From the NCBI GenBank assembly GCA_017524385.1, contig JAFWSS010000069.1, positions 1 through 64,000 on the forward strand: 64,000 bases of DNA, read 5' to 3'. This stretch comes from Prevotella sp. (GTDB lineage: Bacteria > Bacteroidota > Bacteroidia > Bacteroidales > Bacteroidaceae). The notes below the pieces were generated by a model. That model saw nothing but the letters and a program-made list of their open reading frames with translations, was not told the origin of the DNA and did no database searches. Shown one piece after another: positions 24,165-34,302 of the stretch; positions within the stretch are counted from its first letter, which is position 1; every line of letters begins with the position of its first letter. The translations under genes were made by a program, and so were the position numbers.

Positions 24165-26786
24165 ATGAAAAGAACAAGGCTCCTTCTCTTAATGGTGGTG
24201 TCCGCTTTATGCCATGCACTCTTTGCCGGGCCGGTGGACCATGTGTCGACACTTGTTGGCACGCAGTCAAAGCATTCGCTTTCCACAGGCAACACCTATC
24301 CAGCCATCGCCATGCCGTGGGGGATGAATTTCTGGACTCCGCAAACGGGCAAGATGGGCGATGGCTGGCAATATGTATATACTGCCGACAAGATACGCGG
24401 GTTGAAACAGACGCACCAACCCTCTCCTTGGATCAACGATTATGGACAGTTTGCCATCATGCCGACCACGCGCACTCTTTTCAATGAAGACGAACGGGCG
24501 TCATGGTTCTCCCACAAGGCCGAGGTAGCCACACCTTATTATTATAAGGTATACCTTGCCGACTGGGATGTCACGGCGGAAATCACACCCACGGAACGGG
24601 CGGCAGTCATCAGGCTGACCTTTCCCGAGACCTCGGAGGCACGTGTCATCGTCGATGCCTTCGATGGGGGGTCGCATGTGGCCATTGATGCCAACGGGCA
24701 GCGAGTAACAGGTTTCACCACCAAGAATTCCGGCGGGGTGCCAGAAGGTTTCAAAAACCACTTTGTCATCGACTGCTCACATCCCATCACTTTTGAGGCG
24801 TGCTATACCGATGCCGAAGGACTGACGGAGGGTAGGGCAGAGGCAACGGGCAAACATGTCGGGGCTGTCATCGGTTTCCCGTCGATGAAGAGGGGAGAGC
24901 AGGTGATTTTGAGAGTTGCCTCATCATTCATCAGTCAAGAACAGGCCATACGCAACCTTGAGGAACTTGGGAAACGCTCGTTTGACGAGGTCAAGGCTGC
25001 CGGATGCCAACGATGGAACGAGGTGTTGGGACGTGTCGAGGTGGAAGATGACAATCTTGACCATCTGCGGACATTCTACTCCTGCCTCTATCGTTCCGTG
25101 CTTTTTCCAAGGATGTTTTATGAGATGGATGCCGAGGGGAAACCGATACATTACAGCCCTCATACGGGAGAGATTTGTCAAGGGTATTATTTCACAGACA
25201 CCGGCTTCTGGGACACCTTCCGTTCACTCTTTCCGCTGCTCAACCTGCTCTATCCCGAGATGAACGAGAAGATGCAAGAGGGATTGGTGAATTGTTACAA
25301 GGAAAGCGGTTTCCTGCCGGAATGGGCAAGTCCCGGTCATCGGGGATGCATGGTGGGCAACAACTCGGCCTCCGTGGTGGCGGATGCATGGTTGAAAGGC
25401 TTACGTGGATATGACATCGAAACCTTGTGGAAGGCAGTCGTGCATGACGCCTATGCCGTGCATCCGAAAGTGTCGTCAACAGGCCGCTTGGGCTACAAGC
25501 AATACAACAAATTGGGCTATGTGCCTTGTGACATCGGCATCAACGAGAGCGTGGCGCGCACTTTGGAGTATGCCTATGATGACTGGTGCATATACCGTCT
25601 GGGCAAGCAATTGGGCAAGGATGTGAGTGAGTGGTTGTCCTTCTACGATAGGGCATTGAATTACAAGAAGGTGTTTGATCGTGAGACGCGGCTGATGCGC
25701 GGGCGCAATTCCGACGGGTCGTTCCAATCGCCTTTCAATCCTCTGAAGTGGGGGGATGCTTTCACCGAGGGAAACGCATGGCACTACACCTGGTCGGTGT
25801 TTCACGACCCGGAGGGATTGATACGGCTCATGGGCGGGAAAGACATCTTCGTGCAGATGCTCGACTCGGTGTTCAACGTGCCGCCTCTCTTCGATGAGGG
25901 TTACTACGGGAGTGTCATCCATGAGATTCGTGAGATGCAAATCATGAACATGGGCAACTACGCCCATGGCAACCAACCCATCCAGCACATGATCTATCTA
26001 TACAATTATGCTGCCCAGCCTTGGAAGACTCAGTATTGGGTGAGGGAGGTGATGGACCGCTTTTACACCTCCCAGCCCGATGGCTATTGTGGCGACGAGG
26101 ACAACGGCCAGACATCTGCGTGGTATGTGTTTTCGGCCATGGGGTTCTATCCCGTATGTCCAGGCAGCGGACAGTATGTGCTCGGCACGCCTTATTTCAA
26201 AAAGATGACACTCCATCTACCCCAAGACAATACATTGGTCATCCATGCATATGACAACACCGATGACAATCGATATATCGGAACGATGATGTTCAACGGG
26301 CAGCCTTATGACAAGAACTACTTGGAGCATGCCGACATTCTTCAAGGGGGCGTCATTACTTGTCAGATGCAGTCGGTGCCCAATCGGCAGCGTGGCATAG
26401 CCGATGACTGTGCTCCCTATTCCTTCACAAAAGATGTAGTCGACCACATCATGTGGGAGCCCTATGAACATGGTCCTTCTTTCCCTTATGGAAATATGTT
26501 GCAATTCATCCAAGAAAATCTCCATTATCCAGAAGAGGCTGTCAAGGACAGTATCCAAGGGCGAGTCGTCGTGACATTCATCATTGAAACAGATGGTTCA
26601 ATCAGCAATATCGAAGTGGTACGTAGCGTTCACCCCTTGCTTGACAAAGAGGCGGTGCGTGTTGTGGGCTTGATGCCCAAATGGAATCCGGCAATGAACA
26701 ACGACACACCCATCCGGGTTAAAACCCCCTTGCCGGTAACATTCAAATTGGAAAGCACTGAACAAAAAGAAGGCGGTCAACAATAA
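24165..26786 (+). CDS. GH92 alpha-mannosidase fused to a TonB C-terminal domain
   Basis: 873 residues from the ATG at 24165; an in-frame ATG at 24144 only adds seven residues before the signal peptide. GH92 hallmarks are present: an N-terminal VSTLVGT...GNTYPAIAMPWGM region, FTDTGFWDTFR, GNNSASVVADAW, and GDEDNGQTSAWYV with the catalytic acidic residues. GH92 enzymes are calcium-dependent exo-alpha-mannosidases acting on N-glycans or yeast mannan. The last ~100 residues are a TonB-C domain (VVVTFIIETDGSISNIEV), which is not part of the usual GH92 architecture. The M50-like gene starts 41 bases downstream, so the two may share a transcript. Confidence 0.93.
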   Translation: MKRTRLLLLMVVSALCHALFAGPVDHVSTLVGTQSKHSLSTGNTYPAIAMPWGMNFWTPQTGKMGDGWQYVYTADKIRGLKQTHQPSPWINDYGQFAIMPTTRTLFNEDERASWFSHKAEVATPYYYKVYLADWDVTAEITPTERAAVIRLTFPETSEARVIVDAFDGGSHVAIDANGQRVTGFTTKNSGGVPEGFKNHFVIDCSHPITFEACYTDAEGLTEGRAEATGKHVGAVIGFPSMKRGEQVILRVASSFISQEQAIRNLEELGKRSFDEVKAAGCQRWNEVLGRVEVEDDNLDHLRTFYSCLYRSVLFPRMFYEMDAEGKPIHYSPHTGEICQGYYFTDTGFWDTFRSLFPLLNLLYPEMNEKMQEGLVNCYKESGFLPEWASPGHRGCMVGNNSASVVADAWLKGLRGYDIETLWKAVVHDAYAVHPKVSSTGRLGYKQYNKLGYVPCDIGINESVARTLEYAYDDWCIYRLGKQLGKDVSEWLSFYDRALNYKKVFDRETRLMRGRNSDGSFQSPFNPLKWGDAFTEGNAWHYTWSVFHDPEGLIRLMGGKDIFVQMLDSVFNVPPLFDEGYYGSVIHEIREMQIMNMGNYAHGNQPIQHMIYLYNYAAQPWKTQYWVREVMDRFYTSQPDGYCGDEDNGQTSAWYVFSAMGFYPVCPGSGQYVLGTPYFKKMTLHLPQDNTLVIHAYDNTDDNRYIGTMMFNGQPYDKNYLEHADILQGGVITCQMQSVPNRQRGIADDCAPYSFTKDVVDHIMWEPYEHGPSFPYGNMLQFIQENLHYPEEAVKDSIQGRVVVTFIIETDGSISNIEVVRSVHPLLDKEAVRVVGLMPKWNPAMNNDTPIRVKTPLPVTFKLESTEQKEGGQQ

Positions 26787-26827
26787 GCGACAGCCTAAAT
26801 GAGTAAATAAAACACCTAATATCATTA

Positions 26828-28003
26828 ATGAAGAAAAAATCCATTAAGATTTTGAAAGGCCTGCTTGGCGTCATCTTGGGCATTGTTGTCGGACTATGCA
26901 GTATGAAGCTGATTTTCTGGTTGGTGGACGGCGGAAAACCCATCGTGGAAAGTGCTACGGAAGGAACGGATTATGGACTGCTGGCACTTTCCATCCTCCT
27001 GGCTTTGGTTTGGCTTGTCGTCACCGTGATGATTCATCTGGTGCTTCATGAGGCCGGACATCTTGTCATGGGATTGTTGACCGGTTATCATTTCCTCTCC
27101 TTCAGGGTGTTCAAATTGACGTTGGCAAAAACCGATGAAGGTTTGAAATGGAAACGATATCACATTGCCGGCACGGGTGGACAATGCTTGATGGAACTGC
27201 CAAAAGACCAAGATGTGAACAACGCCCCTTGGTTCTGGTATAATGCCGGAGGTGTCTTGATGAACGTGCTGCTTGTCCTTGTTGCCATCCTAGTGCTTCG
27301 GACCACGGGGCTGGGAATCGTAGGCTTCTCCTTCTTCGTCATGCTCGCTTTCGTGGGTATTGTGATGGCATTGATGAACGGGATTCCGATGCTTGCCGGT
27401 GGTGTAGGAAATGACGCCCATAACATCATGACGCTTTCGCGACATCCAGAGTTGCGGCAATATTTCGTCCGCACGCTTCAAATGGCTGGCCAACTGACAA
27501 GGGGAAGGCGATTGAAAGAGATGCCTGAAGAGTGGTTCGTCGACAAGCCTGTAACAGAGGACAGCCCTCCTTTGGAAATTGGCAACCGTGTGAATTTCAT
27601 GACCATGCTTGAAGACCAAGGACGGTTGGACGAAGCTTTGAAAGTAGGTGAGGAATTGATGTCGCTGGGAAAGAAACTACCGCAGATTTACCAGTTGGAG
27701 GTGAGTGGAGAGCGTGTCATGCTGGAATTGCTGACATCGAATCGCACAGAGGTTGTCGAAGAACTATGGACCTCAACAGTGGAAAAATATACGGTGATGA
27801 ACAGCAACTATTCGCCAATCAAATGCGCCGTGCTCTTTACCTATGAACTGCTCTTCCATCATGACAAAGAGAAAGCGGAGACTTATAGCGAACACCTCCA
27901 ACTCCATCAAGACAAATATGCCATGACCGGAGAAGCACGTACCGCCATAAGCCTTGTGGAAACAGCCAGGGATGTTGACGCACGTCATCAACAGTCACTC
28001 TGA
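26828..28003 (+). CDS. M50-like membrane zinc metalloprotease
   Basis: 391 residues. Membrane helices lie at about 8-33, 48-75 (leading into the active site) and 140-200. HEAGH at 74-78 is the HExxH zinc motif inside a helix, as in site-2 proteases, and NDAHN near 195-200 could supply the third ligand (in place of the usual LDG). The C-terminal half (about 215-390) is soluble and helical, without a PDZ domain. It might cleave a membrane-bound regulator. It follows the GH92 gene by 41 bases and overlaps the convergent TlpA-like gene by 9 bases. Confidence 0.8.
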   Translation: MKKKSIKILKGLLGVILGIVVGLCSMKLIFWLVDGGKPIVESATEGTDYGLLALSILLALVWLVVTVMIHLVLHEAGHLVMGLLTGYHFLSFRVFKLTLAKTDEGLKWKRYHIAGTGGQCLMELPKDQDVNNAPWFWYNAGGVLMNVLLVLVAILVLRTTGLGIVGFSFFVMLAFVGIVMALMNGIPMLAGGVGNDAHNIMTLSRHPELRQYFVRTLQMAGQLTRGRRLKEMPEEWFVDKPVTEDSPPLEIGNRVNFMTMLEDQGRLDEALKVGEELMSLGKKLPQIYQLEVSGERVMLELLTSNRTEVVEELWTSTVEKYTVMNSNYSPIKCAVLFTYELLFHHDKEKAETYSEHLQLHQDKYAMTGEARTAISLVETARDVDARHQQSL

Positions 28004-29488
28004 TTTCATCAGTTCTTCAAAATAGTTGTTCAGATCATTCTGCGTGACGACGTTTCCTGCCTTGTCGAGCGCCAATCCAAACGGTATGGCATGGAATTGG
28101 AACTTGGTGGATAGGTGTTGCCATTCCTCATGCGTCACATATATGTGCTCTCCCTTGATGGCATTGTCTTGCATCCATTGCTCGGCATTGGCGCGTGGAC
28201 TTTCCTTCTCGTCGCAGATGTAAAGGAAGCGAACGGGCAGGTCTTTCATCCGCTCCACCTTGTCGCGCTCGTCAAGCATGTTGCGGCAGCAGGGTCCACA
28301 ACTCATCCCCCAGAAATCAATGTAGAGGGCGTTCCCCTTGTAGGGTTCGACGATGCGCTGAAATATGGCATCGACTTCTGGAGAGGAAGATGCCACGGCT
28401 TCCTGATGGCCTTCATATTGCTTTACGTATTTGCGGTAGGCCTGCAATGCATGATAAGCCACGACAGGATGGCTGAAGTGAGGTATGGCAGCGGCAAACA
28501 CGGAGGACATCTTGTCTGGTGAGAAGTCATCGTCATCACTATCCTTGAAGACATGATGACACAACGCCATCTGTCCCATGCAGCCTATGCTTTCGATGCC
28601 ATAACGCGACTTGATGGTTTGCACTGCCAACCGATAGTAGCTTACGTCATCGTCTTTTTTCAGGTTAAGCGAATTAGAGTTGCGCATAAAGATGAAGTCG
28701 GGCATCATGTAATACTCCACACGATTGACAAGCGTGTTCACATCTTCGACAAACAGCATGGCGGGATTGTCGAGCAGCCATTTCTCACGGCCTGCCAGGA
28801 AGTCATAATAGTCACCCAACTCATCCCTCCTTGGTAGATACGTGCCTCCCGTCATATTGTAACGGTAATTTTGCATAATGGCAAGGAATGGCTCTGCCAA
28901 CAATCTGGCACCCAATATTTCTGTAACACAGGAATCGGTTCCCGAGGGCAGAGGCAGGCGGTCGGCCTCGATGTCGGCTATCACTTTGTCTATCAGAACT
29001 ACCATTTCCTTCTTCCACGCAGGGATTTTATCCATTGGCAAATCCTTGATGAAAAGCTCTCCGTCGCCGAAATAGTGCTTCTTCAACACCGGCCAGAACT
29101 TATTCACCATAACGCTTGTTCCTCTGCCGCTAATCGTCATGCCTTCACCTTCCGGCGTCCCTGCATCCTTGATCACTTCCACGGTGTCGCCAACTGCCAG
29201 GAAAACAAACCCCATATCTTGCACCATGACACTCTGCGAACATGTGAGGGGAATGGCGCCTTCGAAAGAACCGTCTGAAGTTACTGGAATCGTATGTATC
29301 TCTTCTTGGTCGGTAAACAGGTTGCTTGAAATCACGGTTACAATATTCCACTCATTGGAAGGCTTGTTCTGTATTCGACCTTTTAGTACTGCCATCCCGC
29401 TGTGAAACTTGCATACATCGATAGCGCTTGCTGTCATGCTGATAAGGGCGAGCAGGATGATGACGAGGGTATGTTTGTTGTTATTCAT
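27995..29488 (-). CDS. Secreted thioredoxin-fold (TlpA-like) protein
   Basis: 497 residues with an N-terminal signal peptide. A long N-terminal region of about 360 residues begins with a strand-rich DUF4369-like domain and continues as a helical region. The C-terminal thioredoxin domain has the redox motif CGPC in DFWGMSCGPCCRN at about residues 390-400, with an extra cysteine directly after it. Bacteroidota carry many such proteins; they reduce or repair disulfides in the periplasm. The 3' end overlaps the convergent protease gene by 9 bases. No strong promoter was found upstream. Confidence 0.85.
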   Translation of the reverse strand: MNNNKHTLVIILLALISMTASAIDVCKFHSGMAVLKGRIQNKPSNEWNIVTVISSNLFTDQEEIHTIPVTSDGSFEGAIPLTCSQSVMVQDMGFVFLAVGDTVEVIKDAGTPEGEGMTISGRGTSVMVNKFWPVLKKHYFGDGELFIKDLPMDKIPAWKKEMVVLIDKVIADIEADRLPLPSGTDSCVTEILGARLLAEPFLAIMQNYRYNMTGGTYLPRRDELGDYYDFLAGREKWLLDNPAMLFVEDVNTLVNRVEYYMMPDFIFMRNSNSLNLKKDDDVSYYRLAVQTIKSRYGIESIGCMGQMALCHHVFKDSDDDDFSPDKMSSVFAAAIPHFSHPVVAYHALQAYRKYVKQYEGHQEAVASSSPEVDAIFQRIVEPYKGNALYIDFWGMSCGPCCRNMLDERDKVERMKDLPVRFLYICDEKESPRANAEQWMQDNAIKGEHIYVTHEEWQHLSTKFQFHAIPFGLALDKAGNVVTQNDLNNYFEELMKSE

Positions 29489-29762
29489 TTCGTTTGATAT
29501 TGGTCAAAGTGTGTTTATAAGTTGACAATTCACTCATCTCTACATAGCACCAAGGTTTCGGAATTCTTCATCGCTTTCAAAATCATTGGTTACGTCATGC
29601 GAAAGTACGAATTATTATGGAATTATGGTTATGGTAATTGACTAATTATGTTTTTTTGAGTGAAATTAAAGATTGATGGTCTCGAGGACGATTAATCTCA
29701 CTTTTCTTCACATGGTGTCCTTGTTTTTTGCTGTAATTATTGTTTTTTTCCAGCAAATTTCA

Positions 29763-29770
29763 TAAATTTG
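29763..29770 (+). promoter_or_regulatory. Predicted -7 box upstream of the ThuA gene
   Basis: TAAATTTG followed by C at 29763-29770; the -33 position carries only TTG. The gap 29489-29915 is AT-rich and holds nothing else that I can identify. The leader would be about 140 bases. Confidence 0.5.
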
Positions 29771-29915
29771 CAATCTATTAGAGCAGAGTAATTGACCAAT
29801 CGTCGATTGACTGTTTTGAGTAGCCATCCTTCCAATATAGACTATGATAAGAGATAGTTGGAGACATATGCTTCAGCTCCACCATCCAACCCCCAAATAG
29901 CGTATAATGAATTTG

Positions 29916-30821
29916 ATGAAACTAATTTTTCTGACGGGAGTGATGCTGTTTTCATCCATCCTCTGCGCCAATGCCCAAGAGCCTATTCCAGGCGTCATTA
30001 TCACGGGGCAGAACAATCACAATTGGCCCGTCAGCCATCAGGCCATCAAGATGATATTGGAAAGCTCAAGGCTTTTCAGCCTTGACGTTGCGGTGTCTCC
30101 CTCCCATGGAGAAGACATGTCGGTTTTTTCTGTGGATTTCAGCAAGTATGGCTTGGTGGTTCTTGACTACAATGGCGACAGTTGGTCTTCGGCCATGAAC
30201 GCTGCTTTCACAGACTACGTACGCGGTGGAGGCGGAGTGGTGGTATATCATGCAGCAGACAACTCTTTTGCCGACTGGCAGGAATACAATGAGATGATAG
30301 CCCTTGGCGGCTGGGGTGGAAGAGACCAATCCTCGGGTCCCTATTTCTACTGGAAGGATGGAGCGATGCATGAAGACCATTCCCCTGGCATCGGCGGTTC
30401 ACACGGCTTCAGGCATGAGTTTGTGCTTGATTGCCGCGCTGCCACGCACCCCATCACCGAGGGACTGCCTGCCCGATGGAAACACGCTACCGACGAACTT
30501 TACGACAGGATGAGGGGGCCTGGAGGCATAAAAGACCTGCTCTATACCGCCTTTTCCTCAACCGAACAGAAAGGCTCCGGCCGTGAAGAACCCCTCATCT
30601 TCACCGTGGAATATGGCAAGGGAAGGGTTTTCCATATCATGCTTGGCCATTGCGGAAACAGCCTGGATGACAATCCTGCCATGCAATGTGCAGGGTTTCA
30701 AACTCTCCTCCAGCGAGGGGCCGAATGGTGCGCTACAGGAAAGGTCACACAGCCTGTCCCGAAAGACTTCCCCACTGCCGACATGGTGTCACTTCGCCCC
30801 CACTACCGCCCCAATCAATAG
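29916..30821 (+). CDS. Secreted ThuA-domain protein
   Basis: 301 residues from the second ATG (29916), which opens directly into the signal peptide; an ATG three codons earlier is possible. After cleavage near ANAQ, the ThuA fold (class-I glutamine amidotransferase-like) runs from GVIITGQNNHNW to the end, with the GGGVVVYHAADNS and HPITEGLP blocks of the family. ThuA is linked to 3-keto-disaccharide metabolism and lacks the amidotransferase cysteine. Its neighbour is a GH30 gene 149 bases downstream, so a role in sugar breakdown is likely but the substrate is unknown. Confidence 0.88.
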   Translation: MKLIFLTGVMLFSSILCANAQEPIPGVIITGQNNHNWPVSHQAIKMILESSRLFSLDVAVSPSHGEDMSVFSVDFSKYGLVVLDYNGDSWSSAMNAAFTDYVRGGGGVVVYHAADNSFADWQEYNEMIALGGWGGRDQSSGPYFYWKDGAMHEDHSPGIGGSHGFRHEFVLDCRAATHPITEGLPARWKHATDELYDRMRGPGGIKDLLYTAFSSTEQKGSGREEPLIFTVEYGKGRVFHIMLGHCGNSLDDNPAMQCAGFQTLLQRGAEWCATGKVTQPVPKDFPTADMVSLRPHYRPNQ

Positions 30822-30970
30822 AGTTCATGCTTGACCGATATGCCGTTGCGTCAAAAAAACTGAACGAGGAAGAATTGATTTGTTTTTGTCCACTGAGAAT
30901 CATTAAGAAATGCGACGGACGACTTTTTTGCTGTCAGATATTAATGTCGCTAAAACTATTACAAATAAAT

Positions 30971-32479
30971 ATGAGAAAAGTAAAGAAAAGCATGGTGGCG
31001 CTTGCTATGATAGCAAGTACTTGTGGTATCCAAGCACAAAATGTGACCCGATTCACCACAACTGAAGACGCCCCTTGGGTTGAGTCCAAAGGAAAGTTGT
31101 CGGACAAGGCTCTAGGTACGATTGTAGCTTCTGTCGACGGAACGGAGAACGGTGTCGTTTTCCGTGCGTGGGGCACCACGTTCAACGAACTCGACTGGGA
31201 TGCTTTCAACCTGTTGTCGCGTGACGACCAGGACGAGGTGATGAAAAACATCTTCTCGCCGACAGGCGACTTGAGATTCACCCATGGACGAGTGTCGATG
31301 AATGCCAACGACTATGCTCGAAGCTGGTACAGTTGCGACGACGTGGTGGGCGACCTCGGGTTGCACTACTTCAATATCGAGCGCGACAAGCGCAACATCA
31401 TTCCCTTGGCCCGCGCCGCTCAAAAGTATTGTCCGCAACTCCAACTCTTCATGAGTCCATGGAGTCCTCCCTCCTGGATGAAAATCAACCAAGACTATCC
31501 CGTGTCTCCCAACAAATACAACAAGATGGATGAGAGACAGGGGTATCTGCTCCACATGGACAAGGAAGTGCAGTATGATGCCGACGAGATGAAACTGCTT
31601 GGCGACCGCGACGGCGTGTTCCCGAGGCGCCTTGCCGCACAAGACTTCTTCATTCAAGACCCACGGTACTTGCAATGCTACGCCAATATGTTCTGCCGCT
31701 TCATAGACCTCTATGCCGAACAAGGAATTCCCATCACCAAGGTGATGTATCAGAACGAGGCCTATTCCTATACACCCTATCCGGGATGCGCGTGGACTGC
31801 TGAGGGCACCTTGCGTTTCAACAATGAATACCTTGCACCAACATTGGCAAAGCTTCATCCTGAAGTGGAACTATGGATTGGAACGTTCAACACCAACCGG
31901 CTTGACTATGTGGAAAAAATCCTTGACGACCCTACCCTTCAAGCCAATGTAAAGGGTGTGGGCACGCAGTGGGAGTGTCGCGAAAACCTCCCGGAAATGA
32001 GGAAGCGATACCCCAAATTCCGTTTCATGGTCAGCGAAAGCGAGTGTGGCAACGGAAACATGGACTGGGCTGCAGGTGAGCACACCTTCTTCCTCCTTTC
32101 AGACAATTTGGGCAACGGCTGTGATGAGTATTACAACTGGAATTTCATCCTTCAGGATAACGGGATGTCGACATGGGGGTGGACCCAAAACGCACTCATT
32201 CAGGTGGACGGAAAGACCCGAAAAATAAGATACACGCCAGAATACCAAGCATACAAGCATTTCAGCCATTTCATCGAACCAGGTGCCGAGATGGTGGCAT
32301 ACGCAGGTAGGGAATACTCCAAGACCCCTGTCGTCGTATTCAGGCAAGGACAAAAAGTCATGGTCACGGCAGGCAACTTCACCGACACGGAATCACAACT
32401 CTGTGTGAAGGTCAAAGGCAAGTACCTTAACATGTCCTTGCGTCCACATTCATTCAATACATATGTGATAGGTAAGTAA
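30971..32479 (+). CDS. GH30 family glycoside hydrolase
   Basis: 502 residues. The start at 30971 opens a clean signal peptide (cleavage near IQAQ); the frame is open further upstream into the ThuA gene, but that extension is not credible. The GH30 catalytic acid is in VMYQNEAYSY and the nucleophile in FMVSESECGNG, both in their normal places on the TIM barrel, followed by the small beta domain with VVVFRQGQKVMVTAGNF. GH30 members cleave beta-1,6- or beta-glucosyl/xylosyl bonds; the glucosylceramidase-like pattern (APWVES, YSPY-type WSPPSWM) suggests a beta-glucosidase or beta-1,6-glucanase. Confidence 0.93.
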   Translation: MRKVKKSMVALAMIASTCGIQAQNVTRFTTTEDAPWVESKGKLSDKALGTIVASVDGTENGVVFRAWGTTFNELDWDAFNLLSRDDQDEVMKNIFSPTGDLRFTHGRVSMNANDYARSWYSCDDVVGDLGLHYFNIERDKRNIIPLARAAQKYCPQLQLFMSPWSPPSWMKINQDYPVSPNKYNKMDERQGYLLHMDKEVQYDADEMKLLGDRDGVFPRRLAAQDFFIQDPRYLQCYANMFCRFIDLYAEQGIPITKVMYQNEAYSYTPYPGCAWTAEGTLRFNNEYLAPTLAKLHPEVELWIGTFNTNRLDYVEKILDDPTLQANVKGVGTQWECRENLPEMRKRYPKFRFMVSESECGNGNMDWAAGEHTFFLLSDNLGNGCDEYYNWNFILQDNGMSTWGWTQNALIQVDGKTRKIRYTPEYQAYKHFSHFIEPGAEMVAYAGREYSKTPVVVFRQGQKVMVTAGNFTDTESQLCVKVKGKYLNMSLRPHSFNTYVIGK

Positions 32480-32499
32480 TCATCAAAACGAATACAACG

Positions 32500-32829
32500 A
32501 TGGCAAGCGACAAAGACATTGTACAATATATCGCCGACCAATGCTCAGGTGCAGGCGACATCACCATCAAGAAGATGTTTGGCGATTACGGCATCTATTG
32601 CGACGGAAAGATATTCGGTCTCATCTGCGACGACCACTTCTATGTGAAACCTACCGACGCAGGGCGCTCATTGTTGAGGGTCATCGACCTGCAACCGCCT
32701 TACGAGGGAGCCAAGGACTATTTCTACATCGCGGATGTGGACGACCGCGACTATCTCGCCACACTCGTCCGCGAGACATGCAAGGCGCTTCCAGAACCAA
32801 AACCGAAAAAAAGGAAGACACAAGAGTAA
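32500..32829 (+). CDS. TfoX N-terminal domain protein
   Basis: 109 residues: a single TfoX/Sxy N-terminal domain with the family pattern ITIKKMFGDYGIYCDGKIFGLICDD...YVKPT. It ends in a basic tail (KPKKRKTQE). The C-terminal DNA-uptake regulatory domain of true Sxy proteins is absent, so a competence role should not be assumed. It starts 20 bases after the GH30 stop. A strong hairpin follows it. Confidence 0.88.
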   Translation: MASDKDIVQYIADQCSGAGDITIKKMFGDYGIYCDGKIFGLICDDHFYVKPTDAGRSLLRVIDLQPPYEGAKDYFYIADVDDRDYLATLVRETCKALPEPKPKKRKTQE

Positions 32830-32854
32830 TCTGAGTAATCAGAACAATCATAGT

Positions 32855-32890
32855 AAAAGGAGTAATCAGTGTTTTCTGATTACTCCTTTT
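32855..32890 (+). terminator. Hairpin terminator after the TfoX-N gene
   Basis: A perfect 15-base stem (AAAAGGAGTAATCAG at 32855-32869 and its complement at 32876-32890) with a 6-base loop, followed by AACATTTTTT. Confidence 0.9.
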
Positions 32891-32980
32891 AACATTTTTT
32901 ACATTAAATGATGATTACGAATGACGCCCTAATGTTATAAAGTCATAAAAGAAGATTATTTCATTAAAAATTTTCATATT

Positions 32981-34231
32981 ATGACAATCCAAGACATCAC
33001 ACCAATGGCAGTCAAGGACTGCCTCATTCGTACAGCGAAACGCTTCCCCATCACCATCGGGTTCACGACAGCTTTCGCCATCTTCGCCATGGCGATGGTT
33101 TGGCATCCCGACATGTTGGAGGAATCGACCAAAATCGATGTCCTTTGCTATCTTGCAGAAGGCATTCTCCTCTCCATGGCTTTGAAATTCTGGGATGAGC
33201 GTACCGGCAAGAGTCATCTTTGGCAACAGGTTGTCGCCCATGTGCTTTTGTTGGCCGTCGCTGTGGCATGGTACTTTATCGGATATTTAGGATATGGTCT
33301 TGTCACGGCTCACCTGTCCATCTTCATCAGTCTCCTTATGGCTTGTGTGTTTCTCCCGTTCAGAGAAGAGGAAGATGACATCCCTGCGTGCAACTTTGGC
33401 GCACATTTGGTGAAGTCAAGCCTCATCGCACCCATTGCAGGATTGGTGCCTACTCTTTTGCTATGCATGCTGGTGAGTATTTCATTCCCCATATTCTTCG
33501 ATATCGAGGCAAGCGAAGAGGATTACTTGTCTATTGTCATCTTCTTCCAGGTCGTGTTCCCAATGCTCCTTTTCCTTTCAAGAATCGTGAAAGGAAAGCG
33601 GATGACCAATCGCCTCATCAATGTGAGTGATTGGGTGGATAAATTTGCCAAAGTCATCCTGATTCCCGCGGCTGCCATCTATATGATCATCCTGTATTGC
33701 TATGAGTGTCATATAGCATTGGCATGGGAGTTGCCAAATGGCGGGGTATCTTATTTGGTGGCGGTGATGATGGGATTGTTCTTCATTGTTGAAACCTATC
33801 TCTATTTCACCAACCACGCGGGGGACAAGGAAACCACGGGATGGTTCCTGCGCTGGCTGCCATTGATGATCATGCCGCTTTTGCTCCTTATGTCCATAGG
33901 TATCTACAGGCGTATCAGCGACTACGGATTGACAGCTTCTCGACTTTACCTGGCAACACTGAATGTATGGTTCTACATCGTGTGTTTCTTCATGTTGCGT
34001 ACGAAGATGAAGCGCATCAATTGGATTCCGACGTCATTCTGCATCATCTTCATGCTCACTTCGGTACTGCCAGTCAACTATCATTCCATTGCCAAAAACT
34101 ACATCATCAACGACTTGAATAAGAAAGCTGCTCAATGGGACAAGATGGATGGTTGGGAGAAAGATGAATGGAACAGTCGTGTCTGGTATATGAAGAATTA
34201 TTATGACATAGAATATAAGGCTAAGCAATAA
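32981..34231 (+). CDS. DUF4153 family integral membrane protein
   Basis: 416 residues with about ten membrane helices spread over the whole length and a charged C-terminal tail of about 50 residues rich in W and K/D. The layout and the VWFYIVCFFMLRTKMKRI-type late helix fit the DUF4153 family, which has no known function. It is flanked by its own hairpin terminators and appears monocistronic. Confidence 0.75.
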   Translation: MTIQDITPMAVKDCLIRTAKRFPITIGFTTAFAIFAMAMVWHPDMLEESTKIDVLCYLAEGILLSMALKFWDERTGKSHLWQQVVAHVLLLAVAVAWYFIGYLGYGLVTAHLSIFISLLMACVFLPFREEEDDIPACNFGAHLVKSSLIAPIAGLVPTLLLCMLVSISFPIFFDIEASEEDYLSIVIFFQVVFPMLLFLSRIVKGKRMTNRLINVSDWVDKFAKVILIPAAAIYMIILYCYECHIALAWELPNGGVSYLVAVMMGLFFIVETYLYFTNHAGDKETTGWFLRWLPLMIMPLLLLMSIGIYRRISDYGLTASRLYLATLNVWFYIVCFFMLRTKMKRINWIPTSFCIIFMLTSVLPVNYHSIAKNYIINDLNKKAAQWDKMDGWEKDEWNSRVWYMKNYYDIEYKAKQ

Positions 34232-34242
34232 GCATTTTAATG

Positions 34243-34287
34243 ATTCGGAGTATTCGGAGCAATCAGATTGCTCCGAATATTCCGATT
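34243..34287. terminator. Bidirectional hairpin between convergent genes
   Basis: A long stem of about 20 bases with two or three mismatches around TATTCGGAGCAAT / ATTGCTCCGAATA, with a very short loop at about 34264-34266. It separates DUF4153 (+) from GH2 (-). Confidence 0.75.
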
Positions 34288-34302
34288 AGGCATCACTCTA
34301 TT

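Noticed and set aside
32500..32829. TfoX-N protein as evidence of natural competence
   Set aside because: Only the N-terminal domain is present, and no competence genes are near it.
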